From contig NZ_LT906457.1 in assembly GCF_900186965.1 (NCBI RefSeq), positions 1,886,501-1,950,500 of the forward strand: a DNA stretch of 64,000 nt, read 5' to 3'. Shown here piece by piece: positions 7,988-16,828 of the stretch (position 1 is its first letter; each line of letters begins with the position of its first letter). Origin of the DNA: Legionella spiritensis (GTDB taxonomy: Bacteria; Pseudomonadota; Gammaproteobacteria; Legionellales; Legionellaceae). The notes below the pieces were generated by a model. It was not told the origin of the DNA. It saw only the letters and a program-made list of their open reading frames with translations, and made no database searches. The translations under genes were made by a program, and so were the position numbers.

Positions 7988-9418
7988 TCAAATTGGCCAT
8001 TCATGCACAGGGAAACCTTTTTTTTGCAACTCAACATAAGTTTGAGTCAAGTGCACCACATCATTGTTATTTTTTTCCAGAAACAGATTTTGCCAATAGC
8101 TACCCGTTCTTAACGTTCTGACTCGTGCCTCTAAAATGGATAAATAAAATCCAATCTCACTCTGATTAATATCGAGTTGAGTCAGGCCCTGCCACGCAGC
8201 CGGCAGTAACGTATTCAGTAATAATTCTCCTGCATTACAGGTTTTATTATCAACCCAGTTCAGCTTGGCCGCCAGGCCGTGTCGGGCAGCCAGATAAAAA
8301 TTTCGTCTGGCTGTTTTAAATGCCACCTCCGATTCCAGGGGGACCGCCCGATTGGAAAAAAATTGTATCAAACCGATGTAAAACGCCATATTCGCACACA
8401 TATCCACTACCGTCGGCCCGGAGGACAACATACGGTTTTCAATACGGAAATGAGGACCTCCACTTTCGTCAAAACCAAGAACTGGCCGGTTCCAACGGTA
8501 AATCGTTCCATTATGCAAACGTAAATTCAACATTTGCTCTCTGGATGCGCTATTGATTTCCGGCAACAAGGATTCATGAAACGTCTCATTTTCTATAAAC
8601 AATTCCAGCATGGATTGTTTAAGATAACCTCGTCCAAAAAATGCTCTCGTGGTCCATTGGTTATTATATTTATTTTTCATTTGAAAAAGTTGTTCCAAAA
8701 AGGGAATACGACTTTCCGACCACAGTCTTTGCCCCAGCAGACAAGGAGAGTTACAACATAATGCGACCAATGGCGCCGCGATGATTTGAGCCGTGTTATA
8801 ACATCTGGCGGATTCCGATAATCCAATCCGTAAATGTATTTGCAATGCAGCGATAGCACCGCCAATAGCCACGGAATGAATGCGTTTGATGAATCGATCC
8901 TGCTCACCCTGGATATCAAAACATATAGGATTTCCATCACGCAAATTAACCATACTTTTATCTATGGCATGATAACGCGCCGCCTTGGTCAGGAATTTTT
9001 TTGAGAAGCTGGTCGTTTGAGCGGTTGGCAAGGCACCTACGTAAATAAAATTCTTATGCTGCTCCCCGGCATTGGCAATACATTTTCCTATATATTCGTT
9101 GAGACTGGCTTCATGCCTTGAAAATACATGACTATCAAGGGGATAACGATCGGAATTGATCTCCAGACATGATTTCGTAATTTCAAAAACCAGATGGTAA
9201 TCTTTATAATCCCGAATAAACTGCAAATTGGACTGTGACGGAGACATATTTTCATCAAGAAGCCAACCCTCCAACTCTAACCCGACTTCTTTAGTCCGCT
9301 CCGACATATTCTTTTCTTTTACCCATTTCTTTAATAAATTGGTCTCATCTCGCAAGACATTATAAAAGGCATGATAATCAGCTTTGCGGAAAATTCGATT
9401 AACTATCGCTGTTCCCAT
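7988..9418 (-). CDS. GCS2-family glutamate-cysteine ligase-like protein
   Basis: A 476-residue ATP-dependent carboxylate-amine ligase of the GCS2 superfamily (YbdK, EgtA and plant-type GshA relatives). Seen: VGLELEGWLL near residue 46, the metal-binding E-x-E strand; VFEITKSCLEINSDRYP, the second acidic strand; ALQIHLRIGL, matching the H-x-H/R-x-G strand; and FRIENRMLSSGPTVVDMCANMAFYIGL, matching the C-terminal R-x-x-E-x-R block. Members form gamma-glutamyl or similar amide bonds; the acceptor here is unknown. It is the first gene of an operon with the cyclic-nucleotide-binding protein and glutamine amidotransferase, and it is separated by about 215 bases from the peptide exporter upstream, with its own promoter candidate. 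Confidence 0.82.
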   Translation of the reverse strand: MGTAIVNRIFRKADYHAFYNVLRDETNLLKKWVKEKNMSERTKEVGLELEGWLLDENMSPSQSNLQFIRDYKDYHLVFEITKSCLEINSDRYPLDSHVFSRHEASLNEYIGKCIANAGEQHKNFIYVGALPTAQTTSFSKKFLTKAARYHAIDKSMVNLRDGNPICFDIQGEQDRFIKRIHSVAIGGAIAALQIHLRIGLSESARCYNTAQIIAAPLVALCCNSPCLLGQRLWSESRIPFLEQLFQMKNKYNNQWTTRAFFGRGYLKQSMLELFIENETFHESLLPEINSASREQMLNLRLHNGTIYRWNRPVLGFDESGGPHFRIENRMLSSGPTVVDMCANMAFYIGLIQFFSNRAVPLESEVAFKTARRNFYLAARHGLAAKLNWVDNKTCNAGELLLNTLLPAAWQGLTQLDINQSEIGFYLSILEARVRTLRTGSYWQNLFLEKNNNDVVHLTQTYVELQKKGFPVHEWPI

Positions 9419-9452
9419 AAAATGCCCTGTCAGGTAATCGGGTATTTTATTA

Positions 9453-9479
9453 ATTATAGTTAATTTTGATGAAAATCAA
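9453..9479 (-). promoter_or_regulatory. candidate promoter of the GCS2 operon
   Basis: On the minus strand TTGATT (9474-9479) and a perfect TATAAT (9453-9458) are separated by 15 bases, shorter than the ideal 17, about 35 bases before the ATG of the ligase gene. The good -10 box and the position make a promoter likely. This would separate the GCS2 operon from the peptide cluster upstream. Confidence 0.4.
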
Positions 9480-9505
9480 TGAGGGCGTTCAAATCAAACC
9501 CTGTT

Positions 9506-9519
9506 CCATATAAAAATGG
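9506..9519. repeat. 14-bp palindromic motif, copy 1
   Basis: CCATATAAAAATGG, inside the longer inverted repeat TTCCAT...ATGGAA (9504-9521). The same 14-mer occurs at 12884-12897, also between genes of this cluster. It is a candidate operator or a shared RNA hairpin. Confidence 0.4.
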
Positions 9520-9634
9520 AATGTATCACCATCCCCACCCTAAAAAACAAGAGATAATGATTTTTAATAACTATATGTCGTTTATCGCGCCTGTCATGGA
9601 CAGTGACATGGAAAACGTGCCTGATTCCCGGCAT

Positions 9635-11743
9635 TCACGATGTGACGTTTATTGCATCCAGATTAATGATCCGATCAGCCATACGAATACTCTCTTCACG
9701 ATGCGCAATACTTATCTGGGTGATCTCCAGTGACTTTAATGCTTGATTAATGCGCTTTTCATTATCGACATCCAAATGACTGGTTGCCTCATCCAGAAAC
9801 AGTAATTTAGGTTTTTTATATAATGCTCGCGCCAGCAATACCCTCTGCTTTTGACCACCAGACAGCGTTGACCCCATTTCACCAACCATCGTATCGTACC
9901 CCATGGGTAATTTGAGGATAACGTCATGGATACTGGCCAGTTTTGCGGCTTGATGGATAACCTCCATTGAGACATCCCCTTCATCAAAAAACGAGATGTT
10001 ATCTCTGATGGAGCCGGTCAGTAATACATCGTCCTGCATGACGGAAGCCGTTAAATTACGGTAATTCAAAATACCAATATCCCTGATGGAGACATTATCC
10101 AGATATATATCACCGCTGCTGATGCTCAGTAACCCCATCATGACTTTCAGTAGCGTTGATTTACCGCAACCCGATGGTCCGACAATAACCACCTTTTCGC
10201 CGGGATTTATGGTCAGGTTAATATTATTTAAAATGTTTTTTTCATTGTCATTGTACTTGAAAGTAACATTTCTCAGGCTAAGAGTACCAGCTGTCCGCGC
10301 CGGTTGACGATAGCAGGAAACGTTATCCAGTACTTCCGGTTCCTGTAACAGGATATCGCTCAAGCGACTCAATTGTATCGAGATTAATTGATAGTCGACC
10401 AGATTCTGAATGAAAGACGCCGCTTTATTAACCAGCATCAACCGATAAGACAGGAACGCAATGAGCATCCCTACCGAAAATTCATTTTTCAAGATCAATG
10501 ATGCACCCGCGCATATCACCAAAACAGGCTCGATATGAAATATCAGTTGATTCACAATATTGTAGAGAAGGTGTATCTGGGAAACCTTGATATCCGCATT
10601 CAACGAATGGATATTGCTATTCCTCCATGCGTTAAACCGCATTTTTTCCTTGAGAAAAGATTTGATCGGAATAATGCCCTGCAACGTTTCCAGAAAAACG
10701 GATGCGGTTTTCGCATGTTGCGTTATTGAGGATTCGGTTTGTTTTTTCAGGGAATGATACGATAGATATCGAATGGCAAGATATAGAAACAACGCCATCA
10801 CAACCAACAAAGTCAAAAAACGACTATAGATAATCATAACCACAAGATTAATGACTATCATCAAGCCATCCAGTACGGCATTAACGAAATCCGTACTTAT
10901 TTTTTTCTGGATCTGATCTATTGCCTGAAACTTGGATTGAATATCTCCTTTATGTCGTTTCTCAAAATACTGTAAAGGCAACGTCAACAAGTGCCTCACA
11001 ACATTCGCCGAAAATTGTTCGGTTAAGTTATTCGATAAATAAATCACCATATTGCCTCGAATATATTCCGTAAACGCCTGTATCAACACTAAAATAATAA
11101 ACGCACAGGCAATAATATGCAGATTATTGCTATTACTGGTCCCCACCACATCGTCAGTCACGTATTGCACAAACAATGGATTTAACAAACCCAGTATTTC
11201 AATAGAAAGCGATAACAGGATTAGTAACAGAATATATCGGTTGATCCCGACCACTGTTTTTACCAGCGAAAACAAACTCAGTTTGCTGGTATCTTTTATC
11301 CTTGCGAAATGCTCTGATTTCTCAACCTCAAGAACGATGCCTGTAAAAGAACTGGACAGTTCGTCCATAGAGCAATATCGGATACCGGTTGCGGGATCGT
11401 GGATCACCACGCCATCCCGTTTCATCTTTTTCAAAACAACAAAATGATTCATATCCCAATGCAGGATTGCCGGTGTTTTTATTTGCCCAATCTGCTCAAG
11501 AGATACTTTTAATGCCCTTGTTGAAAAGCCGATAGTTTCCAGTAAATTTTTTACAACCAGCAAGGAAATACCACGCTGAGACGGGTTGTTCATTTTTCGC
11601 AATGCGTGCAAATCAAGTTTATGCCCCCAGAAATTACTGATCATCGCTACACAGGCATGTCCGCATTCTCCAATTTCATCTTGCAGAATAACAGGTAATT
11701 TTGGCGATTTTTTAAATTGAAGGACTGCGTTTGTAAAACTCAT
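9635..11743 (-). CDS. peptidase C39-containing ABC exporter
   Basis: A 702-residue bacteriocin-type exporter that removes double-glycine leaders and pumps the peptide out. Domains: C39 protease at about 15-140, with Gln21, catalytic Cys27 (DEIGECGHAC), His100 (HWDMNHFVVL) and Asp116 (IHDPATG); six membrane helices at about 160-440; ATPase at about 480-700, with Walker A GPSGCGKST, signature LSGGQKQR and Walker B LLFLDEATSHLD. It overlaps the HlyD-like adaptor gene by four bases (ATGA), which implies coupled translation and a shared complex. The two small peptides encoded upstream end their leaders in VSGG, exactly what a C39 domain recognises. An outer-membrane TolC-type channel is not in the cluster and would come from elsewhere in the genome. 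Confidence 0.93.
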   Translation of the reverse strand: MSFTNAVLQFKKSPKLPVILQDEIGECGHACVAMISNFWGHKLDLHALRKMNNPSQRGISLLVVKNLLETIGFSTRALKVSLEQIGQIKTPAILHWDMNHFVVLKKMKRDGVVIHDPATGIRYCSMDELSSSFTGIVLEVEKSEHFARIKDTSKLSLFSLVKTVVGINRYILLLILLSLSIEILGLLNPLFVQYVTDDVVGTSNSNNLHIIACAFIILVLIQAFTEYIRGNMVIYLSNNLTEQFSANVVRHLLTLPLQYFEKRHKGDIQSKFQAIDQIQKKISTDFVNAVLDGLMIVINLVVMIIYSRFLTLLVVMALFLYLAIRYLSYHSLKKQTESSITQHAKTASVFLETLQGIIPIKSFLKEKMRFNAWRNSNIHSLNADIKVSQIHLLYNIVNQLIFHIEPVLVICAGASLILKNEFSVGMLIAFLSYRLMLVNKAASFIQNLVDYQLISIQLSRLSDILLQEPEVLDNVSCYRQPARTAGTLSLRNVTFKYNDNEKNILNNINLTINPGEKVVIVGPSGCGKSTLLKVMMGLLSISSGDIYLDNVSIRDIGILNYRNLTASVMQDDVLLTGSIRDNISFFDEGDVSMEVIHQAAKLASIHDVILKLPMGYDTMVGEMGSTLSGGQKQRVLLARALYKKPKLLFLDEATSHLDVDNEKRINQALKSLEITQISIAHREESIRMADRIINLDAINVTS

Positions 11744-12750
11744 TTGAATAACACCCCATAATAACTGTATACAGGGTCAAGAACCCATTGCCATACCTTT
11801 CGCTTTGAACCCACTATGACGGCTGACAAGGTCATACCATGTTTCATGGTTTCCCGCTTGCCATAAAGCATCACAGACTGTTTTTTTAATCGGGCGGTAA
11901 CCTTATAATAAGGTTCACCGATTTTTATCGGTTTTTCTTCCTCCTCATCGGTCATAGCACTTTGACTGATGTCCTCAATCACGGCCCTGTAGGTTCCGAA
12001 TCGTTCATAGGGATAAGCGTCGTAACGAATAATCACCGGGCTATCCTTGCGTAAAAATCCTGCCTGTCTGGCTGGAACAAATATTTCAGCCACCAGTTTC
12101 GACTCGGCGGGTATAATTTTGGCAAGCGGTTTGGCTGTATTGATGTATTGCCCTTCCCGGTACAACACATTCGAGATCACACCATCTATAGGAGACTTAA
12201 GGACATAAGATTTACTTTGTTCATTTTTAATCCGATCTATTTCAACGAGATTGCGTCTGTTCTCAAGTTCCGCAATATCTTCCTTTATTCGGTTATATTC
12301 CGTAATGGCAACGTATTTTTTTTGTAATAAAGGTTCCAGTGAGTGAGCAAGTTTTTTCTTGTAAACGATTTCCTCTTCTATGGCTGCTTTTCTATTTTGT
12401 AATTGTAACGCTATCTCGCGCATGTCACTTTTAAACTCCGTATACGAAGTATTGATCAAAAATAATGGCTCTCCCTTTTTAACCCTGTCTCCCTGGTGGT
12501 GATAACTGTTTGTAATAATACCGTTTATCCTGGGATAAACCTGGACGGAAGGTCGACTGGAATTAAGAAATCCCGAGACTATAAATTTCTCGGTAAATTC
12601 AGCAAACATAAAAAATACAACGATCATGACAATTAATGCGGCATAACCAATTAATATTGTTTTGTATTTTGGCGGTTCGTTTATGAAAACAGAGCCATAC
12701 GCCTGATTGCTTCTGCTTTCAATAACTTCTTTTCTAAACAAACTATCCAC
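11740..12750 (-). CDS. HlyD-family periplasmic adaptor of the peptide exporter
   Basis: A 336-residue membrane-fusion protein. One membrane helix at about 33-52 (GYAALIVMIVVFFMFAEF) is followed by a lipoyl-like half motif (VYPRINGIITNSYHHQGDRV), a coiled coil at about 105-175, the second lipoyl half (VLKSPIDGVISNVLYREGQY) and the beta-barrel region (AEIFVPARQAGFLRKDSPV). It links the C39 exporter to an outer-membrane channel, as CvaA does for colicin V. The start is GTG at 12750; an in-frame stop two codons earlier rules out a longer protein. The overlap with the exporter gene fixes the pair as one unit. Confidence 0.9.
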   Translation of the reverse strand: MDSLFRKEVIESRSNQAYGSVFINEPPKYKTILIGYAALIVMIVVFFMFAEFTEKFIVSGFLNSSRPSVQVYPRINGIITNSYHHQGDRVKKGEPLFLINTSYTEFKSDMREIALQLQNRKAAIEEEIVYKKKLAHSLEPLLQKKYVAITEYNRIKEDIAELENRRNLVEIDRIKNEQSKSYVLKSPIDGVISNVLYREGQYINTAKPLAKIIPAESKLVAEIFVPARQAGFLRKDSPVIIRYDAYPYERFGTYRAVIEDISQSAMTDEEEEKPIKIGEPYYKVTARLKKQSVMLYGKRETMKHGMTLSAVIVGSKRKVWQWVLDPVYSYYGVLFK

Positions 12751-12883
12751 AACTTACTCATATCAATGAAACGATAATCAGGGCGTGTAGTTTTCTATAA
12801 ATATCTCAACACGCATAACCAATGTTGCCGACTGAACAACATGACATGGAAAGAGTACCTGGTTTCTTTTATGTAAATTTCTC

Positions 12884-12897
12884 CCATATAAAAATGG
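12884..12897. repeat. 14-bp palindromic motif, copy 2
   Basis: CCATATAAAAATGG in the 187-base gap between the ATP-grasp gene and the adaptor gene, identical to the copy at 9506-9519. The rest of this gap shows no convincing coding sequence. Confidence 0.4.
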
Positions 12898-12937
12898 TAA
12901 AAAACGACATGAACAGAATCCAATATCTTTTCCTTTT

Positions 12938-14047
12938 TCAGCCAGTATTACGAACACCATTAAGATAAATATGGTTGTTTATTTTTTCCCGGATTATCTT
13001 CTCTGCCTCAAGTTCCAGATCAGTCATCCTGATAATTCTACCATTCGGTTCCCATTGAAAACGGTTTGTTTTTTCCAGAATAAAGCGAACAAAAACATCC
13101 AGCATGGGAATCTCGGGAAGCAATTTTTCAATCCATAAAAATTGACCCTGTTGATTAATTTCAAGAAAATGAATGTCATTATCGGGTGTTACTATAAAAT
13201 CAAAACATCCAAAGACCACGCCGAGTTTTCTCATAAAGACACGTATCGTATGTTCAATAGACTCCGGCAAAATATAAGGTTTTATCGGCAATATTCCAGG
13301 ACGAATTTGACGCCAGTCCATCTGTCCTTCAGGATGCTTTTGAGAGTCAATTTTTACTGCTACAATATAATCACCAAAACAAGTGACCCGTAACTCATAT
13401 TTTTTTTGTAATTTTTTTTGAAAAATACCCGGGGTTAGCTGGAGGATCTGATCATCAGGTAAATCGTTTACCGTCACCGGTTTGGTGTAGGATAATCTTA
13501 ATTGATTATGTTCATACCAGTAATGGGAGCCAAAACCTTTATAAATTACCTCCTCATCTTCATGAGACCCAATGAACCTTTTAATATCCTCGGGTGAATT
13601 TGAAATCAAGCTATCCGGTATTTTAAATCCGGTCTTAACAGCCAGTTTTAATTGATATATCTTTGAGGAGGCGTATTTAATACTATCGTAGGGATTAATC
13701 CACCATGGGCCTTTGGCCATTTCCAATGGAATGGATTCATAAAATATATGATTTTCCTTTCTAATGAACTCCAAATCATTTTTGTGCGAATTTTCAGAGA
13801 TGTAGGGCCGTCTTGGTCTTCTCCACCATACGACATCCAATTGCTCCGGTTCTATTTTTTTTGATAAACCATAAATACTATTGGTCGTCCATGAATGATG
13901 TGAATTGGAACAATAAACAGAATTGGTTTGCTGTGTGGGAAAATCAGCCAGATACCATAAAAAACAGGAATGATTCTTGCGCTCCAGAGCCAATTTAACA
14001 AGCATGGCATGGGTATCATCCGGTTCGGTAGCTATTAAGACATTCAT
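12938..14047 (-). CDS. ATP-grasp peptide ligase 1 (graspetide maturase)
   Basis: A 369-residue ATP-grasp enzyme of the MvdC/MvdD type, which joins side-chain carboxylates of a precursor peptide to Ser/Thr/Lys side chains as esters or amides. Seen: N-terminal pre-ATP-grasp domain opening on MNVLIATEPDDTHA; WWRRPRRPY at residues 74-82, the Arg-rich motif shared by microviridin-type ligases; the nucleotide-binding lysine strands near VIYKGFGSHYW; ELRVTCFGDYIVAVK near 225; and the metal-binding IHFLEINQQGQFLWIE near 305-320. The gene follows a 57-codon precursor gene and is clearly a paralogue of the ligase at 15601-16707. Ribosome site AAGGAAA lies before the ATG. Ring chemistry is inferred from the family. 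Confidence 0.88.
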   Translation of the reverse strand: MNVLIATEPDDTHAMLVKLALERKNHSCFLWYLADFPTQQTNSVYCSNSHHSWTTNSIYGLSKKIEPEQLDVVWWRRPRRPYISENSHKNDLEFIRKENHIFYESIPLEMAKGPWWINPYDSIKYASSKIYQLKLAVKTGFKIPDSLISNSPEDIKRFIGSHEDEEVIYKGFGSHYWYEHNQLRLSYTKPVTVNDLPDDQILQLTPGIFQKKLQKKYELRVTCFGDYIVAVKIDSQKHPEGQMDWRQIRPGILPIKPYILPESIEHTIRVFMRKLGVVFGCFDFIVTPDNDIHFLEINQQGQFLWIEKLLPEIPMLDVFVRFILEKTNRFQWEPNGRIIRMTDLELEAEKIIREKINNHIYLNGVRNTG

Positions 14048-14261
14048 AAAACAAATATTTCCTTATAAAAATGCTATAAAACCCGGATTTACACATGATT
14101 TTTTAGATTAAAACTCATGAAAACACTGCAAATAATTATACTCAGAGCCATGTTTTCCCCGTCTTATTCAAAAAAGCATCCTTTTAAATGAGCCAGGGGC
14201 AAATCCGGAAATAAGATTCATAACCTAACATTCAAATATTATTTGATATCCAAACGGTTAG

Positions 14262-14435
14262 TTACAAATCATAATCAATATCCTTGGCCATATGCCCCCC
14301 TGTTTTTTCGCCGCTGTAATACCATGTCACGATACGGGACATATTTGCCACGCCTCCGGATACCTCCTGTATATCACTGTCTCTAATTTCTGTTGATAAT
14401 CCATAGGCCAGGACTCGCTCTTGTTTTTTTTCCAT
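14262..14435 (-). CDS. graspetide-type precursor peptide 1 (57 aa)
   Basis: Small gene read directly from the sequence. ATG at 14435, good ribosome site (AGAGGAAAA), stop TAA at 14262. The leader runs ERVLAYGLSTEIRDSDIQ and ends EVSGG at residues 24-28, a classic double-glycine cleavage site. The 29-residue core after it contains Ser/Thr/Lys nucleophiles and closes with TGGHMAKDIDYDL, whose three Asp residues are candidate acyl donors. It shares leader pattern, VSGG and the TGG...D..YD core pattern with precursor 2 (16829-17005) and lies directly before ATP-grasp ligase 1. The expected fate is cyclisation by the ligase, then cleavage after GG and export by the C39 transporter. Function of the product is unknown; an antimicrobial or signalling role is possible. 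Confidence 0.83.
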   Translation of the reverse strand: MEKKQERVLAYGLSTEIRDSDIQEVSGGVANMSRIVTWYYSGEKTGGHMAKDIDYDL

Positions 14436-14541
14436 GTTATTTTCCTCTGTAATTCAAGCTGGACTTTATTCCGTTTATCATCAAGCTTGTTGTTATTAAC
14501 GTATCATCCCTAATTCCGAATACAATTATCCAACCGTTTGA

Positions 14542-15588
14542 TTAACCGCAAGTTTGCAGCCAGTTTTCCCAGGCAACCACATTGCCGTCATCATAATTCT
14601 TGCTGCTTATTTTTTGTAATAACTCGTAAGCCAGCTTATGGTTATTAGGTTGATTTAATTGCAATAATTTCAATATTTTTTTTCCTCCTTTTTGAATAAT
14701 TAATTTTTTAGCCTTATCCGATTCAGCAGCGTTAAGTAACACATAAAAAGCTTTATTTCTGTCCGTATTTTCGGGCGAATCCAGTAATTCAATAAAAGGA
14801 TTTACATCAATATCATGGATGCCGGATTTGGACATCGTTCCACCTATCACACGAATGACATTATTTCTAACCTTGCTGTTTTTATCGGTCACATGGGGTA
14901 AAAGCAAGGATATGATTTCTTTGGGATCTTTAAAATGCCCCATTAAAAACGCTGCCGCTGCCCTTCGTTCGGGATCCGGATCCTGGTTTAACGTGTCAAC
15001 AATCAGTTTTTTTTCTTTGATGGCGCCATCATTAAAGATTTTCAAATAGGGTTTCAGCTTTTTATGATGGAAACCACTTACGCAATGAAATACCGGGCAG
15101 GATAACTGTTTGCTATTCAATTTCTTATTAATCATGAGCTGTAGTTCAAGATTTTCAAAATCAATCATGGTATTTATTAAATCATTTCCGGGCTGATAAA
15201 CAGCCATAGCACTTGTATTAATAAAACGAAGTCGTTTTTTATCATTCCTTTTAACCACTTCGATGGTTGTGTACTGGTTTTCATCATCAGGATAAAAAAT
15301 GGTATTAAAATTTACAAAAAGGAAATCACCCTCTTTCTTGATTTGCTCTAATAATTGATTTCTTTTTAATAAAATTATTTCCAACTGATCATTAACGCCA
15401 TTTTTATCATCCTGATTGATTTCCTTAAATTTTGTTAATAATTGACTTTCAATCTCACCCACCTGACTTCCATATTTTTTTATAAATTTATCCGCCTGTT
15501 CCGGCTCGCTCCCATACATATCTATAATGTTTTTGGCATTGACATGCAGGGATATAAAAATGCAGAGACAAAAAACCAGTTTTTTCAT
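14542..15588 (-). CDS. exported HEAT-repeat protein of the peptide cluster
   Basis: A 348-residue protein with a clear signal peptide (MKKLVFCLCIFISLHVNA), so it should be periplasmic. The first half (about 20-190) is a helical region with no recognised family; the second half (about 195-340) has HEAT-like repeats such as DPERRAAAAFLMGHFKDPK and KNSKVRNNVIRVIGG. Two cysteines (CPVFHC) precede the repeats. The start is ATG at 15588 with GGAAAAG upstream; an in-frame GTG six bases earlier is less likely. It lies between ligase 2 and precursor 1 inside the peptide cluster. A periplasmic protein co-encoded with an exported peptide could be an immunity factor, a chaperone or an accessory maturation factor; nothing in the sequence selects among these. 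Confidence 0.75.
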   Translation of the reverse strand: MKKLVFCLCIFISLHVNAKNIIDMYGSEPEQADKFIKKYGSQVGEIESQLLTKFKEINQDDKNGVNDQLEIILLKRNQLLEQIKKEGDFLFVNFNTIFYPDDENQYTTIEVVKRNDKKRLRFINTSAMAVYQPGNDLINTMIDFENLELQLMINKKLNSKQLSCPVFHCVSGFHHKKLKPYLKIFNDGAIKEKKLIVDTLNQDPDPERRAAAAFLMGHFKDPKEIISLLLPHVTDKNSKVRNNVIRVIGGTMSKSGIHDIDVNPFIELLDSPENTDRNKAFYVLLNAAESDKAKKLIIQKGGKKILKLLQLNQPNNHKLAYELLQKISSKNYDDGNVVAWENWLQTCG

Positions 15589-15600
15589 TATCACTTTTCC

Positions 15601-16707
15601 TTATTCACTATGGATTTTCGCGCAATTTAAATCGATATGACGTTCCATGTTTACACATATTGCACGATTCATTTCGTATTGATAACGAGCTATGGTATGT
15701 TCCGTTTTTTGAGGATTCCAATGAAATCGCCTTGTTCTGCTCAACAGAAAACGAACAAACATATCCAGCATTTTAAAATCAGGGTTGTATTCCTCAATCC
15801 ATAGAAACTGTCCTTGCTCATTCACCTCCAGAAATATATGTCTGCCGCAGGGGGTCACAATAAAATCGAACGAACCAAAAACAATTCCTGTTTTGTGCAT
15901 GAATACTCTGATCTTGTCTTCCAGATCAGGTGGTAATCTATAAGGCTCAATAATCATCTCTCCTTCTGGTATGGCTCGCCAATCTATTTTTCCATCCGGA
16001 TGAATCTGGGAATGCAGTTTGGCAGCAACTATATAATCACCAAAACAGGTAACCCTCAGTTCAAATATTTTTTCAATTTCTATCTGAAAAATTCCGGGAA
16101 CCAATTGTAAAATGTGATTATCAGGTAGATCCTTAAAATTAATACTGGAAGTATACGAAATTTTCACCTGCTCTTCTTCAAACCAAAAATTAGAACATAA
16201 TGGTTTGTATATAACGCCATATTCCTCATATTTTGATAAAAAATTACGAATTTCCTTCGGATCATTTGAGCATAATGTGATTGGAATATCCATGCCACAT
16301 TCATTTGCCATATTAAGTTGATACAGTTTTGAATTAACCTTGTTCGCTGCTCCCTTAGGATTAACCCACCAGGAATTTGGCGCCATATTATCGGTTAATG
16401 ACTCATAAAATAATGTATTTTCCCTGAGAGCGAATTTATAATCTCCGGGATGAGTTTTATGCTGCGGGATATAGGGTTTTCTTGCCCTTCTCCACCATAC
16501 TACTTCATAGTTTTCATGGAGAACAGACTCATAATCATCAGCACTTTTCCAACGATATCCGGTTTGATCAACGTATGCCGAATTTTTTAATAATGTAGGT
16601 TGATCAGCTGTAAATAGACACTGTACATAATGTCCCATGTTTTCCAATGCCATTTTCACAAGCAGGGCATGACTGTCATCCGGCTCCGTAGGGATTAAAA
16701 ACTTCAT
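15601..16707 (-). CDS. ATP-grasp peptide ligase 2 (graspetide maturase)
   Basis: A 368-residue paralogue of ligase 1, with the same landmarks: MKFLIPTEPDDSHALLVKMA at the start, WWRRARKPYI at 71-80 (one Arg of the motif replaced by Ala-Arg-Lys order), ELRVTCFGDYIVAAK, and HIFLEVNEQGQFLWIEEYN near the C-terminus. The ATG at 16707 is chosen because GGAAAAGGGAA precedes it and because the product then aligns end to end with ligase 1; an upstream ATG at 16749 would add 14 unrelated residues. It is 121 bases downstream of precursor 2, its likely substrate. Two divergent ligases, each paired with its own precursor, suggest either duplication with specialisation or two sequential ring-forming steps. 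Confidence 0.88.
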   Translation of the reverse strand: MKFLIPTEPDDSHALLVKMALENMGHYVQCLFTADQPTLLKNSAYVDQTGYRWKSADDYESVLHENYEVVWWRRARKPYIPQHKTHPGDYKFALRENTLFYESLTDNMAPNSWWVNPKGAANKVNSKLYQLNMANECGMDIPITLCSNDPKEIRNFLSKYEEYGVIYKPLCSNFWFEEEQVKISYTSSINFKDLPDNHILQLVPGIFQIEIEKIFELRVTCFGDYIVAAKLHSQIHPDGKIDWRAIPEGEMIIEPYRLPPDLEDKIRVFMHKTGIVFGSFDFIVTPCGRHIFLEVNEQGQFLWIEEYNPDFKMLDMFVRFLLSRTRRFHWNPQKTEHTIARYQYEMNRAICVNMERHIDLNCAKIHSE

Positions 16708-16828
16708 TTCCCTTTTCCTTATATTTATAAATAAAAAATACATGAACAATCATCTTTGTATTGGGCCGCATGATCAATTTTTTTGAATCCACGCGGCCCT
16801 CGTTGTTCAATCTAAATAATTTATCTCC

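Noticed and set aside
9635-12750. Type I secretion system of the LssB/LssD kind for large RTX proteins
   Set aside because: The ABC protein has an intact C39 protease with catalytic Cys, and small double-glycine peptides lie in the same operon; no RTX substrate is near.
12778-12960. 60-codon minus-strand frame between ligase 1 and HlyD, considered as a third precursor
   Set aside because: No double-glycine motif or similarity to the two precursors, and it overlaps the ligase gene.
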